64,000 nucleotides of DNA, taken from contig NZ_CP189850.1 of NCBI RefSeq assembly GCF_050271975.1, positions 2,356,001-2,420,000 on the forward strand, in the 5' to 3' direction. The DNA comes from Litorimonas sp947503715 (lineage in GTDB: Bacteria; Pseudomonadota; Alphaproteobacteria; Caulobacterales; Maricaulaceae). The position numbers were made by a program, and so were the translations under genes. Positions 32,378 through 44,570 of this stretch are shown piece after piece. Each line of letters opens with the position of its first letter. The stretch's first letter is position 1. Below the pieces are notes generated by a model that was given only the letters and a program-made list of their open reading frames with translations, did not search any database and had not been told where the DNA came from.

Positions 32378-33269
32378 GGTGGCGCGACAATCCTATTACG
32401 AAGTCCTCGGCTTGGACGCGCCGCCAAAAGACCGGCGGGAGATCAAGAAAGCCTATTCCAAACAGCTGAAACTGACGCGTCCGGAAGAAGACCCGGAAGG
32501 CTTCATGCGCTTGCGTGATGCGCATGACCAAGCCTTGAATATGCTGGCCTACGCCGCGCAGGAAGCTGCCTATGTGGCCGAGGAAGAGGCTGTCCAAGCG
32601 GAAGCCATACCCAGCGTCACATTCGCTGATATGGTTGACGATGATACACAGGAAGAGGGCCCGTCCGCTTATGCAACGGGTCGGACACAATCCCTCGACG
32701 CCCCTGCACCAGACGCGGAAATTGAGAGCCCGACGAGCTATGCCATCGGCGCAACGCCGAGCCTCGACGCCCCTGTCCAATCGCGAGCCGAGCCTCCTCC
32801 ACCGCCGTTAAACCAGGATATTCTCGACATCCTGAATACACCGGCAAAACGCAATGACCGGGGGAATTGGAATCAACTCTTCCAAAAGGCGCGGGCGCTC
32901 GACATTGATGATTATGTCGATTTCGAAAATCTGTTGCTGCACCGCATATTGGAAATTCACGGCTTTTATGACGAGAATAATCCGCATTTCGACGAGCCGC
33001 AGAAAATGCCGAAACTCTTCTCCGCGCCGATCACCGCCTCTCTGTTTAAAACGATGAGCTGGGATCAGGTCGGCAAGTTCAACAACCACCAAGCCTACCG
33101 CATTGAATGGCTGGAACGCCGGATGGGATTGCGGTTGAATCAGCCTGTACAACAGCCGATGGACACGTCATCAGAGTCAGGTGGTATGAGTCTTCAATGG
33201 CTTTGGGGCTTCTTGCTCATCGCCTTCGTATTCGCCAAATTCGTACAATTCATTGCCAACGCAGCCTGA
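32367..33269 (+). CDS. Membrane-anchored J-domain-like protein lacking HPD
   Basis: 300 aa from the ATG at 32367, overlapping the Hsp70 end; a GTG at 32379, just after the Hsp70 stop, is nearly as likely. The N-terminal J-like domain reads YYEVLGLDAPPKDRREIKKAYSK then LTRPEEDPEGFMRLRDAHDQAL. The HPD tripeptide needed to stimulate Hsp70 ATPase is replaced by Arg-Pro-Glu. An acidic, Pro-rich linker, a helical domain and one C-terminal TM (WGFLLIAFVFAKFVQFI) follow. It is tightly linked to the HscC-like gene, so it is likely its partner at the membrane. Confidence 0.85.
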   Translation: MCSKVARQSYYEVLGLDAPPKDRREIKKAYSKQLKLTRPEEDPEGFMRLRDAHDQALNMLAYAAQEAAYVAEEEAVQAEAIPSVTFADMVDDDTQEEGPSAYATGRTQSLDAPAPDAEIESPTSYAIGATPSLDAPVQSRAEPPPPPLNQDILDILNTPAKRNDRGNWNQLFQKARALDIDDYVDFENLLLHRILEIHGFYDENNPHFDEPQKMPKLFSAPITASLFKTMSWDQVGKFNNHQAYRIEWLERRMGLRLNQPVQQPMDTSSESGGMSLQWLWGFLLIAFVFAKFVQFIANAA

Positions 33270-33278
33270 GACCGAAAC

Positions 33279-34091
33279 ATGAAAATCGCCACATGGAATG
33301 TGAATTCGATCAAAGCACGGATGCACGCGGTCACAGCGTGGCTAGAATCCGCGCAGCCTGACATTGCCTGTCTGCAGGAAATCAAAACTGTCGACGAGGG
33401 CTTTCCCCGCATGGAAATCGAATCGCTCGGTTATAATATCATCACCCACGGCCAAAAATCCTATAATGGCGTGGCGATCCTCTCCAAACTCCCGCTGGAA
33501 GATATCCGCAGAGGCCTGCCGGGACAGGATCTGTTGGAAGGCGCGGAGGAAGATCAGGCGCGCTACCTCGAAGCCGTCGTCAGCACAAAGCGCGGCGCTG
33601 TGCGAGTTGCGTCCATCTATCTTCCCAACGGTAATCCGGTCGGTGAAAATCCGATGGAGAGCCCGAAATATACTTATAAACTCGACTGGATGAAACGGCT
33701 CAAGGCCCATGCGGAAACGCTGCTGCCGCTAGAAGAACGCCTCATCCTTGCAGGGGATTACAATGTCATCCCTCGCCCCGGCGACACCCATGACCCAAAG
33801 GGGTGGTGGGGCGATGCGCTGTTCCGGCAGGAAACGCTGGATGCCTTTCAAGCGCTCCGCAATATCGGGCTCTATGATATGTTCGATCAGTTTGATGGAC
33901 GCGACGGGCAATACACATTCTGGGACTATCAGGGCGGCGCGTGGCAGAATAATCTTGGCATTCGCATCGACCACCTGCTCTGCTCCCCGCAAGCCATTGA
34001 CCGCGCGACGGGCATTCAAATCGACAAACACGTGCGGGAGGGCGAGAAGCCATCAGATCATGTGCCCGTCATCGGGACATTCGACTTTTGA
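33279..34091 (+). CDS. xthA: Exodeoxyribonuclease III
   Basis: 270 aa AP endonuclease and 3'-5' exonuclease of base-excision repair. The metal and catalytic motifs are all present: WNVNSIKAR (residue 5), LQEIKT with the Glu, GDYNVIP, the W-rich loop with DGRDGQYTFWDY, RIDHLL and the final SDHVPV with the catalytic His. It starts 9 bases after the J-protein gene. Its TGA stop overlaps the TTG start of the next gene. Length and motif order are normal. Confidence 0.96.
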   Translation: MKIATWNVNSIKARMHAVTAWLESAQPDIACLQEIKTVDEGFPRMEIESLGYNIITHGQKSYNGVAILSKLPLEDIRRGLPGQDLLEGAEEDQARYLEAVVSTKRGAVRVASIYLPNGNPVGENPMESPKYTYKLDWMKRLKAHAETLLPLEERLILAGDYNVIPRPGDTHDPKGWWGDALFRQETLDAFQALRNIGLYDMFDQFDGRDGQYTFWDYQGGAWQNNLGIRIDHLLCSPQAIDRATGIQIDKHVREGEKPSDHVPVIGTFDF

Positions 34092-34888
34092 GTTTAGGCT
34101 GGAAAATTGCGATTGGGGCACTCGTCCTGCTTCTTATCGCAGTCTTCGGTTATGGCTGGCATATCCGGACGGTCTATCTCGGCTACGTTGCGTCAACAGA
34201 TTCCGGAGACCCGCTCTTCCCGCGCGAAACGCTGGAGGATTACGGGCAGCAAATTCTGGATGAACTAGACCAAAAAAACGTGAAACTCGCGGTCATTTCC
34301 CGCTCAGGCCAAGCCCGCGAGAAACTGCCCGAAGGCGTCATGTTCACCCATAGCGCCTTTTTCCGGCGCAATGCGGCTGGCGGATACGATGTCTATAATC
34401 TCTATCACGGCGAGGAGAACCGCCTGCGCTCCACCCTCGTCACCGATACGCCCGCGGATTTCCTGCGGCTCTTACAGGAACGCGATGCAGGCATTCTTAT
34501 TCCCGATACGGCGACGCAGGACCTGCTCTATGCATTTCTGGAAAGTCCGGAATATGACGCCGTGCATCAGCCGGACTATTCCCTGATTTCCAACCCGTTC
34601 GATCTACGCTGGCAGAATTGTAACGAATTGATGCTCTACGCGATTGCCGCCGCGATTTGGGAAACGACAGATCGGCAGGTTCTGCTGGAGAAATTGATGA
34701 CAACCATCACACCGACGGAATTAAAAGTTTCGCCCCTCCGCCGTCATTACGGCCCGATGATTGATGAGCGCCTGATTTTGGATGACCATGGAGAGAAAGT
34801 GCTCACGACAACATTCGGGACGCTGACGCAATTATTCGAGACAACAGAGCGGCTGGATGAGAGTTACGTTCTGGCGTTTGAAAACTAG
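34088..34888 (+). CDS. DUF2145-like exported protein
   Basis: 266 aa from a TTG at 34088 that overlaps the xthA stop. One N-terminal TM or signal anchor (IAIGALVLLLIAVFGYGWHI) is followed by a soluble domain. The segment VKLAVISRSGQAREKL...FTHSAFF and the WQNCNELMLYAIAAA motif with a conserved Cys resemble DUF2145, a papain-like fold family as I recall. It is probably periplasmic and inner-membrane anchored. It ends convergent with the DUF3137 gene, overlapping by 4 bases. The family call is moderately sure. Confidence 0.7.
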   Translation: MSLGWKIAIGALVLLLIAVFGYGWHIRTVYLGYVASTDSGDPLFPRETLEDYGQQILDELDQKNVKLAVISRSGQAREKLPEGVMFTHSAFFRRNAAGGYDVYNLYHGEENRLRSTLVTDTPADFLRLLQERDAGILIPDTATQDLLYAFLESPEYDAVHQPDYSLISNPFDLRWQNCNELMLYAIAAAIWETTDRQVLLEKLMTTITPTELKVSPLRRHYGPMIDERLILDDHGEKVLTTTFGTLTQLFETTERLDESYVLAFEN

Positions 34889-35832
34889 ACCCGCCGTTCC
34901 GCCGGTTTCATCACGCCGTCAATCACATCGTAAATCGCGCCGATTTCATCCAGAATTTTCTGCGTCCGCGCGGTCTCTATCAACGGCTTGAACATCGACC
35001 CCGCCTCATAGCGATTGACCGTTTCCACCGCGATGAGGAGTTGCCCGCCCGTAAAGCCAAACCGGATTTTCTTACCATCGACAGATGTTTCCAAATCCAC
35101 CAATCGCTGCATGAATGTCGGCGTGAGGAGGTATCGCGCCTCGACCTGATCCGTGCTGTAAGCTTCAAAGATTTTCTCAAAGACCGGATCGACGAGGCCG
35201 ACACGTTTCATATCGCCTTTTTTCTTGCGATTGAACAATCCCTTGTCGCGCAGGACCACCGTGCGGCCCATAAACTTTTGATCAAAAACGATGACAAGAA
35301 GCTGGCCTCTGAAGGCTGTCGTCCAAGTCTCTTTACCATTTTCTCGCCCATGGCGCTTCTCTAAATGAGCTTCATAGGAGGCAAAGTTCGCGCCGTGGGC
35401 GCGGCCCTCAATTTTATCCTCGTAATCTCCACGATGATATCTTGGCAGCAAACCTAAATCATCGAATCCTGCATGCGGTCTGGAAAACCCCATCGTTTGC
35501 GAAAACGACCATCCTAAATACCTGCAAATACCACCGACGATATTAATCTTTGTATCAGCTTTAATGCTAGACAAAATCCGGTTTGCAATTCCGGCCATGG
35601 CGGCCATTCCAAAACCAAATAATGTAAAAGAATATATGAAGTTCTCTTCCGCATACCATGTGAGGCACGTCACCAATACAACTACTATGGCTATCAGTAT
35701 ACATACCCAAAATGTCTTTTTAACGGCGGCCAGACGTATAGTTTCGCCCTCTTCCAAGGCAGGCAGAATGTTGCGATTGAAATATTCGCTGAAGCCTTTT
35801 AGCTCCGCATGATGTTCGTTGAATTGATGCAA
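34885..35832 (-). CDS. DUF3137 family membrane protein
   Basis: 315 aa from a TTG at 35832, one base after the valS stop; another TTG at 35871 would overlap valS by 38 bases. Two hydrophobic segments near the N-terminus (about residues 35-55 and 62-82, with TCLTWYAEEN between) anchor a large cytoplasmic domain. That domain contains GQLLVIVFDQKFMGRTVVLRDKG and YLLTPTFMQRLVDLE, the DUF3137 pattern. The function is unknown. It follows valS on the same strand and may be co-transcribed. Confidence 0.85.
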   Translation of the reverse strand: MHQFNEHHAELKGFSEYFNRNILPALEEGETIRLAAVKKTFWVCILIAIVVVLVTCLTWYAEENFIYSFTLFGFGMAAMAGIANRILSSIKADTKINIVGGICRYLGWSFSQTMGFSRPHAGFDDLGLLPRYHRGDYEDKIEGRAHGANFASYEAHLEKRHGRENGKETWTTAFRGQLLVIVFDQKFMGRTVVLRDKGLFNRKKKGDMKRVGLVDPVFEKIFEAYSTDQVEARYLLTPTFMQRLVDLETSVDGKKIRFGFTGGQLLIAVETVNRYEAGSMFKPLIETARTQKILDEIGAIYDVIDGVMKPAERRV

Positions 35833-35833
35833 T

Positions 35834-38926
<3,093 letters not shown>

Positions 38927-39025
38927 GATATAATTCCAAAGCAAAACCCGCCCCTGTAATAGGAACGGGTAGTATTTCGGCGGGCTTAGCCCACCTCAGC
39001 AGAAAATTGAAGGGGTGGCTTTCCC

Positions 39026-40450
39026 CTACTTCCCCGACGAGATGCGTTTGACCTCTTTGGCCACCGCGCGCTCGACAATGCCTTTCAGATTAGCGTCGAG
39101 CCAATCTTTGAGCATAGGGCGAAGGGCTTCCTGTACGAGGTCGCCGATGCGCGGGCCGCGCTCGTTAAAGACGGCCTTTTCTTCGACGACGGAATTGAGT
39201 TCCGCGAAAGCGCCAGCGGCGGCGGATTCAGTTACGTCGTCGAGGATAGTATCAGTATTTACGGCTTGAACGGGCATGGAAGGCTCCTTTGAGGGCGGCA
39301 CGGGTTCTGGTGTTTCAGTTTGAGTCGAAAGGGTTGGCGTAATATCTTGAGGGTCAGCGGCATCTTCGGAAACGGGCTCATTGCCCAACGACGTTGCACC
39401 CAAAGCTGCAAGACCTGCCCCTGCGGCCGCCAGACCAGCGGTCGCAGCCAAGGGGTTAGGCGCAGATACGGCAGCTGTTTCAGCTTCAACCGCATCGGCT
39501 TGGGCCGCCGCGGCAATATCAGCAAGAGATGGAAGCTCGTCCGCCGTCTCGGCTGTTTCAATTTGCTCAGCAATATCATTGGCTTCAAGATTAGCCAATT
39601 CATCCGCCGCAACAGTGTCGGGCGTCACGAGATCAGTGGCAATGTCCAGATCTTCGGGATGGGACTTTATCTCGTCATCCAGCGTCATATTCAGAATATC
39701 GCTGAGAATATCTTCTTCAATTTCCTCTGCGACCTCAGGTTCATCTGACTCTACAGGCTCTTGCACAGCTTCAGCTTCGATTTCCGGAATAGCGAGAAGC
39801 GAATCGAGGTCATCATCTGTCTCGAGACCGAGCCCTTGATCATCGGATAGATCCGCCATCAGCGTTTTGACCAATTCAAGATCTGGATCATTGTCAACAG
39901 TTGCGGCCTGTGGCGCTGTCTCTTCAACATCGCCCAGATCTTCATCCGGCGCGAGGAGGATACCGTCGAGTAAGGCATCCATCTCATCCGTATCAGACTT
40001 ATCTGACATAGGTGGCGCTAAGTCTTCGGACCGGGCTGTGTAAGTTTCGATCTCCGCCTCCGGTGCATCGGCTTCCAGCGGAATTTCCATACCAAGCATA
40101 TCGAGGATGTTTTCGTCAGGTTTCACATCCTCTGACGCGTCGGCAAGATTCATATCTGAGAGAACCGCTTCTACATCTAAATCAACAAGCGTTTGTTCTG
40201 CGTCAACAGTCTCGGCCACGGCAAGCGGATCATCGACTGTATTCAGATCTTCAAAATCCACCTCCACGGTCTCAATTTCCGCATCGGATTTCAGGTCCAC
40301 AAATACATCTTCCGGCGACTCCATGGCAACGGGTTCGTCCTCAGATATAATTTTCCGAATAGAGGCCAGAATATCTTCCATGCTCGGCTCACCCGAAGAC
40401 ACGCCGTTATCCTGAAGATTATCCGGTGAACTTGGCGTCTGTTCAGACAT
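39026..40450 (-). CDS. popZ: PopZ-family polar organising protein (DUF2497)
   Basis: 474 aa. The N-terminal conserved helix EPSMEDILASIRKIISED (about residues 21-38) recruits partners in Caulobacter PopZ. A very long acidic, intrinsically disordered linker (about 300 residues, Asp/Glu/Ala-rich) follows. The C-terminal oligomerisation helices LVQEALRPMLKDWLDANLKGIVERAVAKEV are the DUF2497 domain. PopZ forms a polar condensate that anchors the chromosome origin and cell-cycle regulators. The position next to valS is conserved in alphaproteobacteria. The linker is longer than Caulobacter's, and a CtrA half-site lies upstream. Confidence 0.92.
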   Translation of the reverse strand: MSEQTPSSPDNLQDNGVSSGEPSMEDILASIRKIISEDEPVAMESPEDVFVDLKSDAEIETVEVDFEDLNTVDDPLAVAETVDAEQTLVDLDVEAVLSDMNLADASEDVKPDENILDMLGMEIPLEADAPEAEIETYTARSEDLAPPMSDKSDTDEMDALLDGILLAPDEDLGDVEETAPQAATVDNDPDLELVKTLMADLSDDQGLGLETDDDLDSLLAIPEIEAEAVQEPVESDEPEVAEEIEEDILSDILNMTLDDEIKSHPEDLDIATDLVTPDTVAADELANLEANDIAEQIETAETADELPSLADIAAAAQADAVEAETAAVSAPNPLAATAGLAAAGAGLAALGATSLGNEPVSEDAADPQDITPTLSTQTETPEPVPPSKEPSMPVQAVNTDTILDDVTESAAAGAFAELNSVVEEKAVFNERGPRIGDLVQEALRPMLKDWLDANLKGIVERAVAKEVKRISSGK

Positions 40451-40524
40451 AAACCCTCATATTCCTGCATTTTAGGCTGATTTGCCCGTCAAGGCAGTCC
40501 CCCGACAACCTCATTTATCTCTAA

Positions 40525-40532
40525 ATGGTTAA
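40525..40532 (-). promoter_or_regulatory. Possible CtrA half-site upstream of popZ
   Basis: TTAACCAT on the minus strand, 75 bases upstream of the popZ start. It matches the half-site form of the CtrA box as I know it from Caulobacter. No second TTAA half is found at the correct 7-base spacing, so the evidence is weak. Confidence 0.3.
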
Positions 40533-40601
40533 GACAACACGTCTGACTTGTCCAGACGGGCCTCGACTTAATTCAGTGGAGAATTTTGAAAAGTTTAAAA
40601 A

Positions 40602-42317
40602 TCAGTCTTTAACTTTAAACTCAGGATCCACGACGCCGTCCGCATCCCCGTCTAAGAGCGGATCGTAAGGCGGTGCCGATGCCGGCTTAATCGGTTCAAT
40701 GATGATCTCAGGATTATCCGTGCGCAGGCGCGGGTCATATTCGGGATCCTGATTACTGATATAATCCAGCGCTTCCTTGGCATCCGTACCAATACCGCCA
40801 AGCCTATCACCCAAATTATCCAGAGATTCACCGAGGTCCGATTTTCCAATCAAAGTCACCGGCACACCAACCGCATCATTCACAATATTCGGGACCTGGC
40901 GTCCGATCTTTTGAACGAATTCCGGCACATAAGCATCAGCCGCTTCGGCCAAACCGTCATAGGAAATGGCATCTAAATTCTGTTCCGGCTGATAACGGTC
41001 AACGTCCAAGCGAATGCCCTCAGCATCGAATACGCCAATTGTGGAAAGCAGGCTGTAAGTCGCGGAATTCAGTTCACGCTGTGCATTCACAACAGAAAGC
41101 CGCGCATTCAGCACTTCCTGCTCCGCATCCAAAACATCCAGTTGTGTCCGCGTCCCGACCGTTTGTTCTAGTGTCACACCCTCAAAAGCAACTTCGGCAG
41201 CGCGCTGTTGACGCTCTGACGTGTCAAGAACGATACGCGCGGCTTCCAATTGCGCCCAAATTTGCGTGATAGTTTGATCCACCGCGAGTTCCGTATCACG
41301 CGTCTCAAATGCCAGCCGTGTCTTGGCGTGTTTGGCCTGTCTGACGCGAGACTGGTTCTGCCCGCCGGAATAAATCGGAATCGTTATATTCGCTGTAAGG
41401 GCTGCATTATCCGACTCATTAAATCCTAAAAGCTGATCACGGCTGCGTGATAAGCTACCATTCAAAGAGACCACTGGACGACCCGCTGCTTTGGCGACGT
41501 CAATCGCTGCCCGGGACGACGCTTCATTGTAATAAGCGGCCATCAGCTGCGGGTTATTATCGCGGGCGGCTGTTATGGCGTCCTGCAAGGTAGGCGGTAT
41601 AATAAACTCTGGAGGTTGAGACAAATCACGCGGCAAACGTCCGACAATCCGAAAATAAGAGGCACGTGATGCGGCGAGTTGTGCATCGGCCTGCGCAAGG
41701 CCTGCTTCGGACAGCGCGAGTCGTGATTCGGATTGCGCAATATCGGTCCGCGTTCCCTCACCCACATCGAAACGATCCGTGGCGGCCTGTAACTGGCGGG
41801 ACAAAACGCGGACATTGTTTCGACGGATACGGGCGGCCTCTTCGTCCCGCAAAACATCCACATAGGCATTGGCGGCAGCGGTAAAAATATTATTTTCCTG
41901 TGCCCGCAAACCTTCGCGGGCGGATAAAATACCCAGTTTCGCCTGACGCTTCAGGGCTTTAACCCGCCCGCCTTGATAAAGCGGTTGAACGACCTGAACG
42001 GCCCCCTGTTTTGGCGCGCCATATTCAGTATTTGTCCCCTCCGCTGGCGGACCGAAAAAACTGTCCTGCGCCGGAGTTTCGATCCAGGCCTTAGAATAAG
42101 AGCCACTTCCAGAAATCGTAAAACGCCCCTGCGCGCGGGCCTGAATATAATTTTCATCGACCTCGCGCAGGCGTGCCCGTTCGGCCAGAAGTCGCGGGTT
42201 TTTATTATATACCGAGACCAATGCGGATTGCAGATCTTCGGCAGAGGCCGTCTCAGGGATAGCAACCAAAGCGCAAGTGCTGATAAGAAGAGTAGAAAGA
42301 CAGATTTTTAAGGACAC
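40602..42317 (-). CDS. tolC: TolC-family outer membrane efflux/secretion channel
   Basis: 571 aa. Signal peptide MSLKICLSTLLISTCALVAIPETASA (cleavage about 26). Two outer-membrane efflux protein repeats form the trimeric barrel and periplasmic tunnel: first LQSALVSVYNKNPRLLAERARL, second around LQDAITAARDNNPQLMAAYYNEA. Internal repeat helices such as LGILSAREGLRAQENNIFTAAANAYVDVLRDEEAA in part are characteristic. The C-terminal 130 residues beyond the channel are Asp/Pro-rich, longer than in E. coli TolC. It serves type I secretion or RND pumps. It lies between pcm and popZ, a conserved arrangement. Confidence 0.94.
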   Translation of the reverse strand: MSLKICLSTLLISTCALVAIPETASAEDLQSALVSVYNKNPRLLAERARLREVDENYIQARAQGRFTISGSGSYSKAWIETPAQDSFFGPPAEGTNTEYGAPKQGAVQVVQPLYQGGRVKALKRQAKLGILSAREGLRAQENNIFTAAANAYVDVLRDEEAARIRRNNVRVLSRQLQAATDRFDVGEGTRTDIAQSESRLALSEAGLAQADAQLAASRASYFRIVGRLPRDLSQPPEFIIPPTLQDAITAARDNNPQLMAAYYNEASSRAAIDVAKAAGRPVVSLNGSLSRSRDQLLGFNESDNAALTANITIPIYSGGQNQSRVRQAKHAKTRLAFETRDTELAVDQTITQIWAQLEAARIVLDTSERQQRAAEVAFEGVTLEQTVGTRTQLDVLDAEQEVLNARLSVVNAQRELNSATYSLLSTIGVFDAEGIRLDVDRYQPEQNLDAISYDGLAEAADAYVPEFVQKIGRQVPNIVNDAVGVPVTLIGKSDLGESLDNLGDRLGGIGTDAKEALDYISNQDPEYDPRLRTDNPEIIIEPIKPASAPPYDPLLDGDADGVVDPEFKVKD

Positions 42318-42427
42318 GAGAGAGCTTTCGACACACAGACGGGATTTAAAGCCTCTATAATCGTATCACGGTTAAATTGTACCTAATGACTGCAGCAATA
42401 CACCTATGCAGTCCTGAAGGGGTCAAA

Positions 42428-43117
42428 TCAAAACGTAAAGGCGGGCTTAGGCTCAAAACCTGGCAGGAAAGAGGCGTTGGAGTCGAACACAACGCGCTCG
42501 CCAACGGCTTCACCTGACTTGCGGAAAACTGTTGCATGACCAACTGGCCCGTTCTGTATGATACAAACCAATCGTCCCCCATCCGCGAGTTGCGAGAACC
42601 ACGGTTGATGAACAACTGGCAGGGCGCCATTTACGAAAATAACGTTGAAAGGCCCATGTTCGGTGGCACCGGATTTCAAATCACCTTTAACAATGGCGGC
42701 ATTAGAAATATCAATATCCACAAGAAGCTCTGTCGCGCGGTCAACCGCTTCATCCGTGGATTCTAGGCCAACAACTGTATCGGCCAGCTGTGCCAGGATG
42801 GCCGTCGAATATCCACGCCCGCAGGCGATATCGAGAACGACATCTGTGGCCTCAATATCCGCAGCCTGTACCAATTTCGCCAGATCACGCGGGGCCAACA
42901 TGATACGCCCCTCATCCGTTTCAATATTGCGGTCAGCATAGGCGAGCGCTTTTTTGGAGGTCGGCACAAACAGCTCCCGCGGCGTCTGGCGAAACGCGCG
43001 CAAGATATCCAGATCTGTCACATCGGCCACGCGAATCTGAGATTCAATCATGGCGTCCCGCATCGGGTTTCTGGGAAGAACGGCATCAGTCATGTTAAAG
43101 GGACTCGCTTGGGTCAA
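42428..43117 (-). CDS. pcm: Protein-L-isoaspartate O-methyltransferase family protein
   Basis: 229 aa SAM-dependent methyltransferase that repairs isoaspartyl residues. SAM motif I is VLDIACGRGYSTAILAQLA (about residue 88). The N-terminal segment MIESQIRVADVTDLDILRAFRQTPRELFV is typical of the alphaproteobacterial form, which often has a diverged active site. It precedes tolC on the same strand with 110 bp between, a conserved pair. The catalytic TGS-type motif of classical PCMT is not evident, so the activity is less certain than the fold. Confidence 0.88.
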   Translation of the reverse strand: MTQASPFNMTDAVLPRNPMRDAMIESQIRVADVTDLDILRAFRQTPRELFVPTSKKALAYADRNIETDEGRIMLAPRDLAKLVQAADIEATDVVLDIACGRGYSTAILAQLADTVVGLESTDEAVDRATELLVDIDISNAAIVKGDLKSGATEHGPFNVIFVNGALPVVHQPWFSQLADGGRLVCIIQNGPVGHATVFRKSGEAVGERVVFDSNASFLPGFEPKPAFTF

Positions 43118-43212
43118 TATTTGACAGCGCTATAGCCCCCACCGTCAAAGGCCGCAATCAGCTATTGCGGACGACGGGCGGTTTGATTATAGGCTGGCCT
43201 CCCACCACGCGA

Positions 43213-43286
43213 GGTACCATGGCGGAGTGGTGACGCACCGGATTGCAAATCCGTGTACCCCGGTTCGATTCCGGGTGGTACCTCCA
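43213..43286 (+). tRNA. tRNA-Cys (anticodon GCA)
   Basis: 74 nt. Acceptor GGTACCA/TGGTACC, anticodon stem CGGAT/ATCCG with loop TGCAA region giving GCA, and T-arm CCCGG-TTCGATT-CCGGG. Discriminator T, CCA encoded. It is divergent from pcm. Downstream sequence to 44953 is gene-poor. Confidence 0.96.
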
Positions 43287-43459
43287 ATTTTCTTAATGAC
43301 ATAATTGATCGCGAGCCCCAAAGGCCGTGCGATGCCACGTGAGGTTGGGCATAAGCACCCGAATAATTCGCGGTTTTCTTATATGGGGTTTTAAAAAAGC
43401 TGATATTTGATCAGCGTCCTTATTTAAGCGATTTTAAGCCGCTCAACTTTGCGCAGTTA

Positions 43460-43575
43460 ACTCACAAAACTGGCGGACACATACTTTGGCCAATATTCAA
43501 GACTTCAAACACTCAGACCTCGACAATCTGATGCCTTGGAACTATGTCGAGGAAGGTGAAACGGTTAAAATTTAG
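43460..43575 (+). pseudogene. Possible remnant of an IS66-type transposase C-terminus
   Basis: One frame, ending with the TAG at 43573-43575, encodes about 37 residues containing FKHSDLDNLMPWNYVEEG. IS66-family transposases typically end with a His-x2-x-Leu-Asp-x-Leu-(Leu/Met)-Pro-Trp-x-Tyr motif, which this matches. No start codon with a Shine-Dalgarno and no upstream transposase body is present. Weak evidence based on one short motif. Confidence 0.35.
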
Positions 43576-43583
43576 GGGCTAAC

Positions 43584-44570
43584 ATGTTTCGTAAAATCTC
43601 TATTCTGTCGGGCTTGGCCATCATGGCGGTGGCTATTTCGCCTGTTAGAGCGCCTGCGCAAGTCACCGATAATTGTCCGGTCACCGTCGAGCAAATCGCC
43701 TATAACATGACCTTACAAATTGATGCGGGCCAGCAGCTCGATCCAAACCAAGTCTTTGCAGTCGGGCGCGATGCGAGCGTGTATTGCCCTGACCGTTACA
43801 ATGCGCAGGGGCTGGCGGCAGGATTACTCTTGCGGGTCTATGCCGCTGCGCAAACCCCAAAACAGAAAAAAGACATCTTGCAATATGTCATGAGGGCCGT
43901 GTCCTTGAACGATCTCAACTATGATAAATCAAAGGAAACACTGATTAAACAACCGGATGGCAGCACAAAACCTCTTTATACCCATTTCAGGGTGACCGGA
44001 TATTTAGAGGATGTTATCGCGCCGGCTTTTGTTAAATTGGCCGCCTCTGGCGAGGACATGTCAGCTTTAATCGCGCCGGATATGACAAGCTGTCCCTATG
44101 CCCAAGATCAGCAAGAGCGCGCAGCAAATGAGGCCGATTTCCTAGAAGATTCCGCAGATGGTATGAAACCTAAGGAGATCACAGCCGTCGCGGATAGGAT
44201 TAAGGCCCTTAAAAAAGTCTGTACCGAGCAAAATGCGCGTCTGACATCTGCGCTTGGAGAGCTATACAAAAAAGCCGCCACGCAACTGATCTCAGCGGGC
44301 AATGATGCCCAAAAGTATCGAGGAGACCTGGCGAGTATGCCGATCTTTGAAAAGGCCGCCGCCAGCGTAGAGCGGGCCAAGCCTTATATGCAGGCTCAAT
44401 TGGCTTTGCCAGATGACGGGACGATTACCGATATTGACGACATTCAGTCCCATACGGAGTTGCAATTGTTACAATTTGAGCGTTTTTTAACGCGCTATGA
44501 GATAGCCATGACTTGCCGTAAGACGCAGGGAAGCTTCATACAAATTACCGATCCATGCCCAACACCTTAA
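43584..44570 (+). CDS. Secreted protein of unknown function
   Basis: 328 aa with signal peptide (ISILSGLAIMAVAISPVRAPA, cleavage about residue 26). The mature part is mainly helical with six Cys (NCPVTVEQ, VYCPDRY, SCPYAQDQ, KKVCTEQ, MTCRKTQ, DPCPTP), which could form three disulfides in the periplasm. I recognise no domain. It starts 9 bases after the stop of the possible IS66 remnant and stands alone between tRNA-Cys and plsY. It is possibly an acquired gene. Start supported by the signal peptide. Confidence 0.75.
   Translation: MFRKISILSGLAIMAVAISPVRAPAQVTDNCPVTVEQIAYNMTLQIDAGQQLDPNQVFAVGRDASVYCPDRYNAQGLAAGLLLRVYAAAQTPKQKKDILQYVMRAVSLNDLNYDKSKETLIKQPDGSTKPLYTHFRVTGYLEDVIAPAFVKLAASGEDMSALIAPDMTSCPYAQDQQERAANEADFLEDSADGMKPKEITAVADRIKALKKVCTEQNARLTSALGELYKKAATQLISAGNDAQKYRGDLASMPIFEKAAASVERAKPYMQAQLALPDDGTITDIDDIQSHTELQLLQFERFLTRYEIAMTCRKTQGSFIQITDPCPTP

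Noticed and set aside
40580..40620. TTAA-rich stretch at the 3' end of tolC as a CtrA box
   Set aside because: The spacing between TTAA halves is wrong (not 7 bases), and it lies at the end of a coding sequence.
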